Shown piece after piece: positions 25,676-34,431 of a DNA stretch of 64,000 nucleotides. The translations under genes and the position numbers were made by a program. Position 1 is the stretch's first letter; each line of letters begins with the position of its first letter. The DNA is from an uncultured Ruminococcus sp. (GTDB taxonomy: Bacteria > Bacillota > Clostridia > Oscillospirales > Acutalibacteraceae): the NCBI GenBank assembly GCA_902762615.1, contig CACWOX010000003.1, forward strand, positions 48,235 through 112,234, written 5' to 3'. The notes below the pieces were generated by a model. It searched no databases. It saw nothing but the letters and a program-made list of their open reading frames with translations, and had not been told where the DNA came from.

Positions 25676-26066
25676 CTTCCGCGTTTTCTCCACTTCTGCT
25701 CAAAATCGTTTCGATATCGTTTTTAACTGCCTGATAGTCCGAAAGCAGCTGCCGCAGATGAAGTCTGCCGGCTTCCTCCAAGTGATAGTACACCCGGGTG
25801 GACGCCTTGCCGGCAAGCACCTCGCGGCTGCTTATGTATCCGTTGTCTATCATCTTATAAAGCGACGGATACAGGCTTCCCTCCGGTATAAAAAAATTGC
25901 CGTTGCTCCGTTTGATCAGGGTTTGTATGATCTCATATCCGTACATATCCCTTTCCTGGAGCAAGGTCAATACGAGCAGCGCCGTCGCGCCCCGTTTAAA
26001 TGTGCTTTTAAAGTTCCCCGCAGCTATGATGATTCCCCCAAAAAAAACAATGCCCACATTACGCAT
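25665..26066 (-). CDS. PadR family transcriptional regulator
   Basis: 133 residues, PadR winged helix: ATALLVLTLLQERDMYGYEI, then the recognition region FFIPEGSLYPSLYKMIDNGYI and a STRVYYHLEEAGR wing, and a C-terminal dimer helix. GAGG sits 7 nt before ATG 26066. The first ~20 residues are hydrophobic and unusual for PadR, and the DNA there contains T8G5, so a later start is possible. Promoter at 26089-26117. Confidence 0.88.
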   Translation of the reverse strand: MRNVGIVFFGGIIIAAGNFKSTFKRGATALLVLTLLQERDMYGYEIIQTLIKRSNGNFFIPEGSLYPSLYKMIDNGYISSREVLAGKASTRVYYHLEEAGRLHLRQLLSDYQAVKNDIETILSRSGENAEDEE

Positions 26067-26088
26067 ATCATTACCTCAAAACGGTTTT

Positions 26089-26117
26089 ATTATACATCAC
26101 AAAAAACCAAAAGTAAA
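26089..26117 (-). promoter_or_regulatory. padR operon promoter
   Basis: Minus strand -35 TTTACT (26112-26117), 17 bp, -10 TATAAT (26089-26094). Confidence 0.6.
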
Positions 26118-26175
26118 TACATTCGGGCAAAATAATCAGAAAAAATTTTATGAATAAATTTAGAAAAGGATTCTG

Positions 26176-26204
26176 TTGACAGTTTAGTAATACTATGTTA
26201 TTAT
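26176..26204 (+). promoter_or_regulatory. promoter of lipoprotein gene 1
   Basis: Plus strand -35 TTGACA (26176-26181), 17 bp, -10 TATTAT (26199-26204), 40 bp before the coding start. It is divergent from padR. Confidence 0.7.
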
Positions 26205-26243
26205 TTGTTGTAGAATAATTAATGTACAGGAACGATAAGTTGA

Positions 26244-27011
26244 ATGAACACAATAGCGCAAAAAATGACCGCCCTTCTTCTTGCTGTAATCATAATGACA
26301 TCGGCTCTGACCGCCTGCCGCAAAACCAAGAGCAATGCCGAAGAAACCGGCGCGGACAGCGCTTCCTCCGCCGTTGAAAAGACCCTTTCGGACGACCTTT
26401 TCAGCTATGAGCTTTCGATCGACGGACACGTCTATTCCCTGCCCTGTCCGGTCAGCGAATTTGAGGAGCATGGCTGGGTAATTCATGACGATAATGATTT
26501 GTCACTTCTTGACCGTTCCAAAATTCAGAAGGTGGATATCGCCGATGAGCTGGACAGCTGTCAGGTGTGGATCGAGGGAAATCTCTGCGCCGTTCCTATG
26601 AAGTTCAATGAATTCACGCAGTACGGCTGGAAAGTCAAGGAGGATTCTTATGGAACCTACGTAAAGAACGATAAGGAATTATGGATCGGTATGAAAACCA
26701 CCGGGGAACTGAAACAGCCCCATGAAGATTCTCTGATTACAGAATTCTATATTCGTTTCGACAACGGCTTTGAATATGTCATTCTCCCCGGCAACTTCAT
26801 CTTTGACAAGCAGACCACCGCGCAGGAGGTCATCAACCAGTACGGTCAGCCGGACGAACCGATCTACAACTACTATAACGGCTACGAGCTGATATACCAT
26901 CTTAATGAGAGCGGCAGCAGCTTTATCAGATTCAGCATACCCCGACCGGATAATGCTGACACACGCCCCGAGTATCACACGGTCATCATCAGAAAGACGC
27001 CCGGGGAATAA
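26244..27011 (+). CDS. lipoprotein with IDG-type repeat modules (related to 27921-29123)
   Basis: 255 residues with a lipoprotein signal peptide ending SALTAC (C25). Two short modules of pattern 'hydrophobic-IDG/EG-xxY-xxP...GW' follow (~50-90: DDLFSYELSIDGHVYSLPC; ~95-126: DELDSCQVWIEGNLCAVP). A third block, ILPGNFIFDKQTT...QYGQP (~175-205), closes it. The second lipoprotein 1 kb away has the same modules. No named family recognised; likely a surface-exposed, all-beta protein. The RBS is weak. An XRE gene and membrane protein lie between the two. Confidence 0.78.
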   Translation: MNTIAQKMTALLLAVIIMTSALTACRKTKSNAEETGADSASSAVEKTLSDDLFSYELSIDGHVYSLPCPVSEFEEHGWVIHDDNDLSLLDRSKIQKVDIADELDSCQVWIEGNLCAVPMKFNEFTQYGWKVKEDSYGTYVKNDKELWIGMKTTGELKQPHEDSLITEFYIRFDNGFEYVILPGNFIFDKQTTAQEVINQYGQPDEPIYNYYNGYELIYHLNESGSSFIRFSIPRPDNADTRPEYHTVIIRKTPGE

Positions 27012-27049
27012 ACAAAGAATGAAGCAAGTCCCTCAGCATTCATTTGCTG

Positions 27050-27340
27050 TCATTTCATCGTGTCGATCAGTGCCTGCAATGCTTTAATCTGCTCGTCCGT
27101 CAGACCGTCGGTATTCAGTACCGGCTTTGGCTGCTCCGCCTGACGGCCAAGCAAATAGTCCGTGCTGCACTGAAACAGCCATGACAGCGACAATATCACC
27201 TCTGTGCTGGGCGTTCTTTCCCCTGTTTCGTATGCCGACACCACAGAGGGCGAGATTTTGAGTATCTCCGCTACCTGCTTTTGAGAGAGTCCGTATTGCT
27301 GCCTTAATGATTTGAGTTTATCCGGTAGGTCTTTTATCAT
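27050..27340 (-). CDS. XRE-family transcriptional regulator
   Basis: 96 residues. N-terminal HTH: LKSLRQQYGLSQKQVAEILKISPSVVSAYETGERTPS, the canonical Cro/CI pattern, followed by a short alpha-helical C-terminus. Start 27340 has GGGTGAT upstream. It is divergent from the membrane protein/lipoprotein operon, with two 15 bp operator-like palindromes between them, so it probably represses that operon and itself. Confidence 0.9.
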   Translation of the reverse strand: MIKDLPDKLKSLRQQYGLSQKQVAEILKISPSVVSAYETGERTPSTEVILSLSWLFQCSTDYLLGRQAEQPKPVLNTDGLTDEQIKALQALIDTMK

Positions 27341-27376
27341 TGCGCCATCACCCAACACTTATTGTATAGTCTGTTC

Positions 27377-27440
27377 AACACTTTAGGTGTTAATCGTGTC
27401 TACTTTAAGTATTGACAAACTACACTGAATGTGTTAGAAT
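27377..27440 (+). promoter_or_regulatory. divergent promoter region with two XRE operator-like palindromes
   Basis: AACACTTTAGGTGTT (27377-27391) and TACACTGAATGTGTT (27421-27435) share the frame (A/T)ACACT-5-GTGTT. The second lies within the plus-strand promoter (-35 TTGACA 27412-27417, 17 bp, -10 TAGAAT 27435-27440), where a bound repressor would block polymerase. The binding protein is inferred to be the adjacent XRE protein. Confidence 0.7.
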
Positions 27441-27489
27441 TTTTATAAATAACCACTTTTTGCAAACAAAATGAAAGGAGGTGAAAACC

Positions 27490-27900
27490 TTGGCAGAAAC
27501 ATTATTGCTTATTTTCATCGCCGGCAAAATCGGCAATATCGCGCAGGATAAGGGACGCAGCCGCGTGGGTTACGGCTTGCTGACCGCGCTTCTCTGGTTC
27601 GTGGGCGAAATAGGCTTGGGAGTGGTCGGCTACAACATCGGCGGCGACTTTTTGTCGGCAGTGCCGTTCGGCATCGCCGGAGCTGCGATCGGAGCGATTG
27701 TATCCTATCTTATTGTATCAAACCTCTCGGAAACCGAAGAGCACAAAGTCAAATACACTTCACGGTACAGCGGAGGTTATGCCGCTTCGCCGGCACCCGA
27801 GAAAAAGCCTGCCATCGACGAGCGAACCGAGGACGAAAAGGAAGAGGACGATTTTGCCGCATCCGTGGGACTCTCCGCGCTTCAGGACGACGACGAGTAA
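27490..27900 (+). CDS. small membrane protein of the lipoprotein operon
   Basis: 136 residues: an N-terminal helix, a GLLTALLWFVGEIGLGVVGY segment and a glycine-rich AVPFGIAGAAIGAIVSYLIV helix, then a charged cytosolic tail ending DDDE. The start is put at TTG 27490 because GGAGG lies 8 nt upstream; a GTG at 27481 overlaps that RBS. No named family recognised. The downstream lipoprotein follows by 20 bp. Confidence 0.7.
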   Translation: MAETLLLIFIAGKIGNIAQDKGRSRVGYGLLTALLWFVGEIGLGVVGYNIGGDFLSAVPFGIAGAAIGAIVSYLIVSNLSETEEHKVKYTSRYSGGYAASPAPEKKPAIDERTEDEKEEDDFAASVGLSALQDDDE

Positions 27901-27920
27901 TAGTACAAGGAGTTTTTATT

Positions 27921-29123
27921 ATGAATGACACCAACCAAACAGTACAGCTAAAACGAATCCTCTGTCTTGTGATCGCCTTGACTGCGCTCACCGTGATCAT
28001 CGCTGCCTGCTCCGGCAAGTCCGGCGCTGACCCTGCTTCGTTAAGAGCGCCTGTCGTGAGCGGAACAGACATTTCTGACGACCTTTTCAGCTATCAGATC
28101 AATATTGACGGTCACACCTACACCGTACCCTGCTCGGCAAGCGATTTTCTTGAAAACGGCTGGGATCTCAGAAGTGATCACGACCTCGCTCCCGGCGAAT
28201 CGGAAAATTTCGGCTCGATGGAAAAATCAAACTACTCGCTCCACGTCGGAATTTACAACGCCGGTACGGAAAAGGCAAAAATGTCAAAATGCGTCGTTTA
28301 TGATGTAACGGCGCATGTCACAGAAATTCCCAAGGTCATTCTTCCCGGCGGTCTGCTTTTTGACCAATACACCCAGCGAAGCGACCTGATCTCACTTTAC
28401 GGACAACCTGACGATATATTTGACAACAACGACAGTACTTCCTACCAATACGGCAAGGACCTTGATGCTGCCATCAGCTTTACCCTGCGCGAACCGGGAA
28501 CATCCGAAACATTCAACGACAGCTATGTGCGCATCACCAACAGCAAGACGGCTGTCGTAGAAACACGCCCCGATTATTCCGACGTGGCAGCAACGGATAT
28601 AGCCGACGATCTTGACAGCTTCCAGTTTGCCGTTGACGGACAGGTATTCACCGTGCCGTTCAAGGTCACGGAGCTTACCGAAAAAGGCTGGGAGCTTCGG
28701 GGAGAGAACGGCGTTCTCAAGCCGGATTACTACGCAATGGGACGGGTATTCGGCAAGGGCGACGCGGAGATCTGGTCGTACATCTACAACCCCACCGACA
28801 GGGAAATCCTTTATTCGGAAGGGGTTGTGGCGAGAGTGGAACTGCAATTCAGCCACGGCTTTCAGTATATCATACTCCCCGGCAATTTCATATTTGACAA
28901 ATTCACCACCGTGCAGGAAATCATCGACCAATACGGCGAGCCTTTCGAGATAAAAAACGGCGAAAGCTCCACTACTCTCTCCTACAAGAGAGGTCCCTAC
29001 AACATTTACCAATACATCGAATTTGAGATCGCCCTCGACGACGGATATTTGCCTCCGACACACAACAGGGTGACATTTGTCAACTTCAATACCACAGCAG
29101 AGCCGAAAGGCGAAGGAATCTGA
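27921..29123 (+). CDS. lipoprotein with two full IDG/ILPG repeat modules
   Basis: 400 residues, lipoprotein signal ending VIIAAC (C30). Two complete repeats of ~180 residues follow: 'IDGHTYTVPC...ENGWDL...VILPGGLLFDQYTQ...YGQPDD' and 'VDGQVFTVPF...EKGWELR...IILPGNFIFDKFTT...YGEPF'. The gene at 26244 contains the same modules, so the pair arose by duplication. Good RBS (AAGGAG). Function unknown; a paralogue-exchange or cell-surface role is speculation. A strong terminator follows at 29208-29256. Confidence 0.8.
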   Translation: MNDTNQTVQLKRILCLVIALTALTVIIAACSGKSGADPASLRAPVVSGTDISDDLFSYQINIDGHTYTVPCSASDFLENGWDLRSDHDLAPGESENFGSMEKSNYSLHVGIYNAGTEKAKMSKCVVYDVTAHVTEIPKVILPGGLLFDQYTQRSDLISLYGQPDDIFDNNDSTSYQYGKDLDAAISFTLREPGTSETFNDSYVRITNSKTAVVETRPDYSDVAATDIADDLDSFQFAVDGQVFTVPFKVTELTEKGWELRGENGVLKPDYYAMGRVFGKGDAEIWSYIYNPTDREILYSEGVVARVELQFSHGFQYIILPGNFIFDKFTTVQEIIDQYGEPFEIKNGESSTTLSYKRGPYNIYQYIEFEIALDDGYLPPTHNRVTFVNFNTTAEPKGEGI

Positions 29124-29207
29124 TCCTTTTGGTTCGTAACGGCAACAGCGTTCCTTATCGGCGTGATTGCCGCGTATTTCGCAAAATCCGCAAAAAAAGA
29201 GCAAAAA

Positions 29208-29256
29208 GAAGTAACCGCATGAGCACCCTGAACCCAGCGGTTACTTCTTCTTTTTT
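29208..29256. terminator. bidirectional terminator between the lipoprotein operon and cadA
   Basis: Arms GAAGTAACCGC (29208-29218) and GCGGTTACTTC (29237-29247) with T-rich flanks on both sides (plus strand TTCTTTTTT at 29248). It serves the convergent transcripts. Confidence 0.9.
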
Positions 29257-29300
29257 AGTATCGTTCCGTTCCACCCGTTGTGTCAACAGGGGTTTGGTTT

Positions 29301-31490
29301 TCATTTCTTAGGCTCGATCAGCCTTGAGGCGTTGGCAACGCATATCAGACACACGCCCACGTCGGCAAAGACTGCCGCCCACATGGGAGCGTAGCCGAAC
29401 GCCGCCGCGATCAGCACTGCCGCCTTGAATAAAAGCGAAAAGGCTATGTTGAATTTGATGATTCCCATTGTCCTGCGGAAATGCCGGATGGCTCTGGGCA
29501 GCGTGCCGAGATTGTTGGAGGAAAGCACCATGTCGGCAGCTTCAATCGCCGCGCCGGAACCGAGCCCCATTGCGATGCCCACATCGGCTACCGCCAGCAC
29601 GGGAGCGTCGTTGATACCGTCGCCCACAAATGCCGTGATCAAGCCCTTTGCCTTCATTTCTTCGATAGCCTCGACCTTGTTCTCCGGCAGCAGCTCGGCG
29701 CGATAGCTTTCAATTCCCACGCTCTCCGCCACCTGCTTTGCGCTGTCGAAACCGTCGCCCGTGAGCATTGTCACTTCGTCCGCGCCCAATGCCTTCAGTT
29801 CGGCAACGGTGGCAGCCGCTCCCTCCTTCGGGCTGTCGCTGATGAAGATACTGCCCGCCAGCCTGCCGTCATAGGATACATACGCCTGCGCCTTTGCGCC
29901 CTCCGGAATGGCTACGCCGTATTTCTTCATCAGCTTCGCGCCGCCGCAGAGTATCTGCTTTCCTTGGGAATCCTCGCAGCCTACGCCGTGTCCCGCAAGC
30001 TCGGTGTAATTTTTATACTGAGTGATATTCTCCAACGCGCCGGCGTATTCTCTGATCGCCTGTGCGTAGGGGTGCGACGAATTGATCTCGGCTGCTGCCG
30101 CCAGCTTCGCGGCTTCTTCGGCGGTAAAGCCCTCGCCGCTCGCAACCTCATGCACCTTGGGCTTGCCCTCAGTGACGGTGCCGGTCTTGTCAAAGGCTAT
30201 CGCACGCGCCTTAGCAAGCTGCTCGGCGAAATTGCCGCCCTTCACCAGCACGCCCAATTTCGACGCTCCGCCGATGGAGGAAAAGAACGCCAGCGGCACC
30301 GAAATAACGATGGCACAGGGACAGGACGCGACAAGGAAGGTCAGCGAACGGAAAATGAATTCCCCGAATGTGCCAAAGCCCAGCAGCGGCGGGATGATAG
30401 CTATGATAAAGGCAAGTCCCACCACAATAGGCGTATAGACCACCGCAAAGCGTGTCACGAATTTTTCGGCATTGCCCTTGTTTTCAGCCGATTCGGTGAC
30501 AAGGCTGATGATCCTCGCGGCGGCGGAATTTTCGTAATTGTTGGTAACTCTTGCCGTCAGAGAGCCGTCTCCGTTCATCATGCCGCTGAGCAGTTCGCTG
30601 CCCGGCTCGGCTGAAAGGGGAAGCGATTCGCCCGTGAGCGCCGAGCTGTCGATATCCGAGCTTCCTTCGGTGACAATGCAGTCGAGAGGAACCCTTTCAT
30701 GCGGGCGAATGAGGATCGTCTCCCCTATTTCGACCTCTTCCGCACGGACAACCGCCATGCCTGTGCTGCGTTTTACATTGGCTGTGTCGGGACGTATCTC
30801 GGCGAGCGCCTCTATGCTCTCGCGGGAATTGTCCACCGCCTTGTCCTCCAGCCATTCGCCTATGCGATAGAGCACGGCGACCATTGCGCCCTCGAAGAAT
30901 TCCCCGAGAATGGCAGCCGCGACCATCGCAATTGCCATCAGAGCGCTCTCGTCGAGACGTTTTTTTAATATCGACTTTACGCCGCTTATCATGACGTCGT
31001 AACCGGCAAAAATAATGGCGCATATATCCCCCACTGCCGACACGATCTCATGATGCGGGAACGCCATGAAATGAGCCGCGATTCCGACCGCGCCCGCTAT
31101 CAGCGCAAGGATTGTCGTTATGATCATCGCAGGGGAATTTTCCTCTTCGCCGTGCTCATGGGAATGTCCGTGCTCATGTCGGTGCTCACATTCGTCATCG
31201 TCGCAGCAGTCGCAGGATTCGGAGTGGCAGTGTTCTTCATGACGCTTATTATTGCTGTCAGCTGATTCATCGTACTGCACCACATTCACGCCCACCAGCA
31301 CACTGTCCACGATTTTTTGAATATCCTCGTCGGCATTCGGGTTGATGTCGCTGAGATGGACGGTGAGCCGCTTGTTCATGAAGTCAACCGTCGCCTTTTC
31401 TATCCACGGCGCCTTGTTGATCGCGGCTTCGGCTTTGGCGGCGCAGCCCGCGCAGTCGAGATTTTCAAGCGTATATTTTATCTTTTCCAT
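29301..31490 (-). CDS. P1B-type ATPase for Zn/Cd/Pb efflux
   Basis: 729 residues. N-terminal HMA domain (LENLDCAGCAAKAEAAI, CxxC at ~13-16), then a His/Cys/Asp-rich spacer (~70-105) likely binding divalent metal. Transmembrane helices include SCPCAIVISVP with the CPC metal motif; the phosphorylation site is FDKTGTVTEG; the hinge is GDGINDAP. The DCxxC HMA and CPC suggest Zn2+/Cd2+/Pb2+ rather than Cu+. Start 31490 has AGGAAGAG. It forms an operon with the ArsR/SmtB regulator upstream (22 bp gap). Confidence 0.94.
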   Translation of the reverse strand: MEKIKYTLENLDCAGCAAKAEAAINKAPWIEKATVDFMNKRLTVHLSDINPNADEDIQKIVDSVLVGVNVVQYDESADSNNKRHEEHCHSESCDCCDDDECEHRHEHGHSHEHGEEENSPAMIITTILALIAGAVGIAAHFMAFPHHEIVSAVGDICAIIFAGYDVMISGVKSILKKRLDESALMAIAMVAAAILGEFFEGAMVAVLYRIGEWLEDKAVDNSRESIEALAEIRPDTANVKRSTGMAVVRAEEVEIGETILIRPHERVPLDCIVTEGSSDIDSSALTGESLPLSAEPGSELLSGMMNGDGSLTARVTNNYENSAAARIISLVTESAENKGNAEKFVTRFAVVYTPIVVGLAFIIAIIPPLLGFGTFGEFIFRSLTFLVASCPCAIVISVPLAFFSSIGGASKLGVLVKGGNFAEQLAKARAIAFDKTGTVTEGKPKVHEVASGEGFTAEEAAKLAAAAEINSSHPYAQAIREYAGALENITQYKNYTELAGHGVGCEDSQGKQILCGGAKLMKKYGVAIPEGAKAQAYVSYDGRLAGSIFISDSPKEGAAATVAELKALGADEVTMLTGDGFDSAKQVAESVGIESYRAELLPENKVEAIEEMKAKGLITAFVGDGINDAPVLAVADVGIAMGLGSGAAIEAADMVLSSNNLGTLPRAIRHFRRTMGIIKFNIAFSLLFKAAVLIAAAFGYAPMWAAVFADVGVCLICVANASRLIEPKK

Positions 31491-31512
31491 TGCTCTTCCT
31501 GTTTCCTCCCGT

Positions 31513-31893
31513 TCAATTCTCTTCATTGATGTGCTCAAAGCCCATCTCAATGATCTTCTTCACATGGTCGTCGTCCAGCGAATAAAACGCCGACTTGCCG
31601 CAGCGACGCACCTTGATGAGCCCCGCCGTTCTCAGCACCCTTAGCTGGTGCGAAATGGCAGACTGATTCATCTCCAGCACCTCGGAAATATCGCAGACGC
31701 AAAGCTCGTGATTGAGCAGCGCCGACATGATACGCAGTCGTGTGGAGTCGCCGAATATTTTGAACAGCTCCGCTAAATCATACACATTGTCGATGTCGTA
31801 CATATCGCTGCGCACCAGATCGACATAATCTCCGTGCGACTGTCCGGCTACCAGCTCATCGACATCATCAAAGTCATTGTTGTTAATCTCCAT
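31513..31893 (-). CDS. ArsR/SmtB-family metal-sensing repressor (CadC/CzrA-type)
   Basis: 126 residues, winged helix with LAELFKIFGDSTRLRIMSALL. ELCVCD supplies the classic CadC cysteine pair in helix 3, and MNQSAISHQLRVLRTAGL is the recognition helix. The acidic N-terminal extension is normal. Start 31893 has GGAG. It should derepress the cadA operon when Zn/Cd/Pb is high; the operator is directly upstream. Confidence 0.93.
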   Translation of the reverse strand: MEINNNDFDDVDELVAGQSHGDYVDLVRSDMYDIDNVYDLAELFKIFGDSTRLRIMSALLNHELCVCDISEVLEMNQSAISHQLRVLRTAGLIKVRRCGKSAFYSLDDDHVKKIIEMGFEHINEEN

Positions 31894-31916
31894 AATCAAT
31901 CGCTCCATTCATCAAA

Positions 31917-31965
31917 TGAACAATTATTCATATGTATATTATATCACTCAATCATGGATTGTCAA
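31917..31965 (-). promoter_or_regulatory. cadC-cadA promoter and SmtB-type operator
   Basis: Minus strand -35 TTGACA (31960-31965), 16 bp, -10 TATAAT (31938-31943), both perfect. Palindrome TGAACAATTATTCA (31917-31930), the ArsR/SmtB family operator form, overlaps the transcription start side. Confidence 0.85.
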
Positions 31966-32002
31966 TACCTTTTTGCGTTTTTCTATAAATAATAATAAAA
32001 AA

Positions 32003-32051
32003 ATAAAAAAACGCCGGTACAATCACACTTGGCGAAAATACCGACGTTTTT
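32003..32051 (-). terminator. glmS terminator
   Basis: Arms AACGCCGGTA (32010-32019) and TACCGACGTT (32039-32048). On the minus strand the hairpin is followed by TTTTTTTATTTTTTT. Confidence 0.85.
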
Positions 32052-32094
32052 ATAACAAATGAATTATTTACCAATAGCGGCAGATTTCACACGA

Positions 32095-33906
32095 TCACTC
32101 AACGGTGACGGATTTAGCGAGGTTTCTCGGCTTATCCACATCGCAGCCTCTTGCCACGGCGGTGTAATAGGCAAATATCTGAAGCGGAACGATCGCGGCT
32201 ATAGGACGGATAAACTCATCTACAGCAGGCACTTCGATCAGGTGGTCGTAGATGGTGCTGTCCACGCTTGCGCCCTTCCGGCAGAGCAGAATCACCTTCG
32301 CGCCTCTCGCCTTGACTTCCTTGACGTTGCTCACCGTCTTTTCAAAGAGCTGATCGCCCGAAGCGATCGCTACAACAGGCATGCCCGGCTCGATAAGGGA
32401 AATAGTGCCGTGCTTGAGCTCTCCGGCGGCGTATGCCTCGGAGTGAATATAGGAAATTTCCTTGAGCTTGATGGAAGCCTCCCAGCAGAGCGCCGCGTCG
32501 TATCCCCTGCCGATGAAGAAAAGATCTTCGCAGTCCTTGTAGCTCTGGGACATCTCCTTGTAAAGATCAGCGTTTTGGATAACCTCGGCGACGACGTCGG
32601 GAATCTGTCTGAGCAGGTCGGAATAATGCTCCAGCTCCGCATCGAAAACCGTGCCGCGTTCGCAGGCAAATCGCAGCGCCATCATGAGCATAACGGCAAC
32701 CTGACAGGTGTATGCCTTTGTGGTGGCAACGGCGATTTCGGGTCCTGCCCAAGTGTAAAGCACGATGTCTGCTTCACGGGCAATGGTGGACCCCACCACA
32801 TTGACGATGGCAATGGTGGGAATGCCCCTCTGTTTGGCGATGCGAAGTGCCGCCAGCGTGTCGGCGGTTTCGCCGCTCTGGGAGATGACCACAACCGCGT
32901 CGCCCTCCTCAAAGAGCAGGCTGGAATATCTGAACTCCGACGCGACCTCCGTGATGACAGGAACCTTCGCAATGCGCTCGATCATGTGTCTGCCCACCAT
33001 TCCGGCGTGAAGCGCGCTGCCGCAGGCAACGACATGCAGGCGCTTGATCTTGGAAATATCCGGCATTTCCTCCGCGAAAATTCCCTTTGCGCCGTTTTTC
33101 AGGCGGGGAAGAATCGTATCGGCAAGCACCTTGGGCTGCTCGTTGATTTCCTTGAGCATGAAGTGATCGTAGCCGCCCTTTTCGGCAGCGGAAACGTCCC
33201 ATGTCGCGGTGAATATTTCTTTGTCAATGGGGTTTCTGTCCTGTCCCAAAATCTTAACAGAATCAGCTGTGATTATGGCAAGCTCGTTCTCCTCCAGCAG
33301 GTAATACCTGTTTGTCCTGCTGAGAATTGCCGGAATGTCGGAGGCGATGAAATTCTCTCCCTCGCCTATGCCAACGATCAGCGGACTGTCCTTGCGAATG
33401 GCAAAGAGCTTTTCGGGAAAATCGTCAAACAGCACTCCGAAGGCATAAGAGCCGCGAATACGGGAAACCGCTGTGTAAATCGCGTCAATCGGGTCGCCGT
33501 CGTAATACTTGTCGATCAGCTGCGCGGCGACTTCCGTATCCGTTTCGGAAAGGAAAACGCGTCCCTCCGCCATCATCTGTTCCTTCAGCTCGGAATAATT
33601 CTCTATAATTCCGTTGTGTACCAGCGTGACCCTGCCGCTTCTGTGCGGGTGGCTGTTGACGTCGGAAGGCTCACCGTGGGTCGCCCAGCGGGTATGACCT
33701 ATGCCGCAGACGCCCTGCGGCACATCGGCGCCGATCTTATCCTCTAAGTTCTTAATGCGCCCCTTCGCCTTGATCACGTTGACGCTGCTGCCCTCAAAGA
33801 CAGCCACGCCAGCCGAGTCGTAACCCCTGTACTCCAGCTTCTTCAGCCCGTCCAGAAGTATCTCGGTTGAATTTTTATTACCTATGTATCCTACGATACC
33901 GCACAT
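32095..33906 (-). CDS. glmS: glutamine--fructose-6-phosphate aminotransferase
   Basis: Makes glucosamine-6-phosphate from fructose-6-phosphate and glutamine, the entry to UDP-GlcNAc and peptidoglycan. 603 residues: N-terminal glutaminase with nucleophile C2 (MCGIVGYIG), GHTRWATHG, and two SIS sugar-isomerase domains (CGSALHAGMVG; SQSGETADTLAALR; ELKHGTISLIE; C-terminal KPRNLAKSVTVE). Normal length. A glmS ribozyme precedes it, so it is switched off when GlcN6P accumulates. Confidence 0.97.
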   Translation of the reverse strand: MCGIVGYIGNKNSTEILLDGLKKLEYRGYDSAGVAVFEGSSVNVIKAKGRIKNLEDKIGADVPQGVCGIGHTRWATHGEPSDVNSHPHRSGRVTLVHNGIIENYSELKEQMMAEGRVFLSETDTEVAAQLIDKYYDGDPIDAIYTAVSRIRGSYAFGVLFDDFPEKLFAIRKDSPLIVGIGEGENFIASDIPAILSRTNRYYLLEENELAIITADSVKILGQDRNPIDKEIFTATWDVSAAEKGGYDHFMLKEINEQPKVLADTILPRLKNGAKGIFAEEMPDISKIKRLHVVACGSALHAGMVGRHMIERIAKVPVITEVASEFRYSSLLFEEGDAVVVISQSGETADTLAALRIAKQRGIPTIAIVNVVGSTIAREADIVLYTWAGPEIAVATTKAYTCQVAVMLMMALRFACERGTVFDAELEHYSDLLRQIPDVVAEVIQNADLYKEMSQSYKDCEDLFFIGRGYDAALCWEASIKLKEISYIHSEAYAAGELKHGTISLIEPGMPVVAIASGDQLFEKTVSNVKEVKARGAKVILLCRKGASVDSTIYDHLIEVPAVDEFIRPIAAIVPLQIFAYYTAVARGCDVDKPRNLAKSVTVE

Positions 33907-33939
33907 ATTTTAACTTACCTCCAATAATATACAGAGTAA

Positions 33940-34106
33940 CGGCACTTCTGTTCTCCGGTTGCCCGAAGATTTTGTATGCCGATATGCAGCTTCTCTGTGA
34001 AGCCGGGAAGCATCCGCCGAAAAACTCGATAAACTTCCACCCTCGTCAGCCATTCTGCGGTCATCATACAGCATATTTCATTCCGACAGAACGGCTCAGG
34101 CGCTTT
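33940..34106 (-). ncRNA. glmS ribozyme riboswitch
   Basis: On the minus strand the catalytic start AGCGCC (34100-34105) and the conserved blocks GACGAGG, TTTATCGA and TTTTCGGCGGATG, then CTTCCCGG occur in the correct order about 170 nt upstream of glmS. In the family, GlcN6P promotes self-cleavage just 5' of the GCGCC, destabilising the message. Exact 3' limit is approximate. Confidence 0.93.
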
Positions 34107-34180
34107 TAACTCAAAATACACTGCCTTGGCAGCGACATACAATAATAAATTCACCCCCCCCGGAAATATGCTTACAGTCT

Positions 34181-34209
34181 ATTAAAACATAAAATACTTC
34201 ATTTGTCAA
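34181..34209 (-). promoter_or_regulatory. glmS promoter
   Basis: Minus strand -35 TTGACA (34204-34209), 17 bp, -10 TTTAAT (34181-34186). Transcription would start near 34174, just before a run of eight G residues and the ribozyme. Confidence 0.7.
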
Positions 34210-34341
34210 CAGCTAATTAGTTAAATTTACTGAATTCCTATCTCACATTGATACATGCATTCATCATAATAAAAACAGACCCTTGCATTCTCTCTGCATT
34301 GATATATAATAGAATAATAAAAACTATATTCACGACAAATG

Positions 34342-34425
34342 ATAAAAAGAACAGCAGAACAAATGAAAAAATCACCTGTCCTGCTGAACGAAAGAAGTGT
34401 AAGTGGTGCAATTACACAGCTTCCA
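34342..34425 (-). ncRNA. candidate small RNA upstream of glmS
   Basis: A compact transcription unit with no credible coding frame. A strong promoter at 34432-34460 fires into ~85 nt that fold into GAAG(CT)GTGTAA...TTACACTTC (arms at 34397-34402 and 34412-34417 extended by GAAG/CTTC). It ends at a 10 bp terminator hairpin (34352-34361 with 34377-34386, one G-T pair) followed by TTCTTTTTATC. glmS has its own separate promoter further on, so this is not simply its leader. No known RNA family was recognised. The rest of 34181-34640 is AT-rich and shows no gene. Confidence 0.65.
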
Positions 34426-34431
34426 CTTGAA

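Noticed and set aside
32059..33747. 562-codon plus-strand frame opposite glmS
   Set aside because: glmS is certain (Cys2 glutaminase, SIS domains); the opposite frame is composition-driven.
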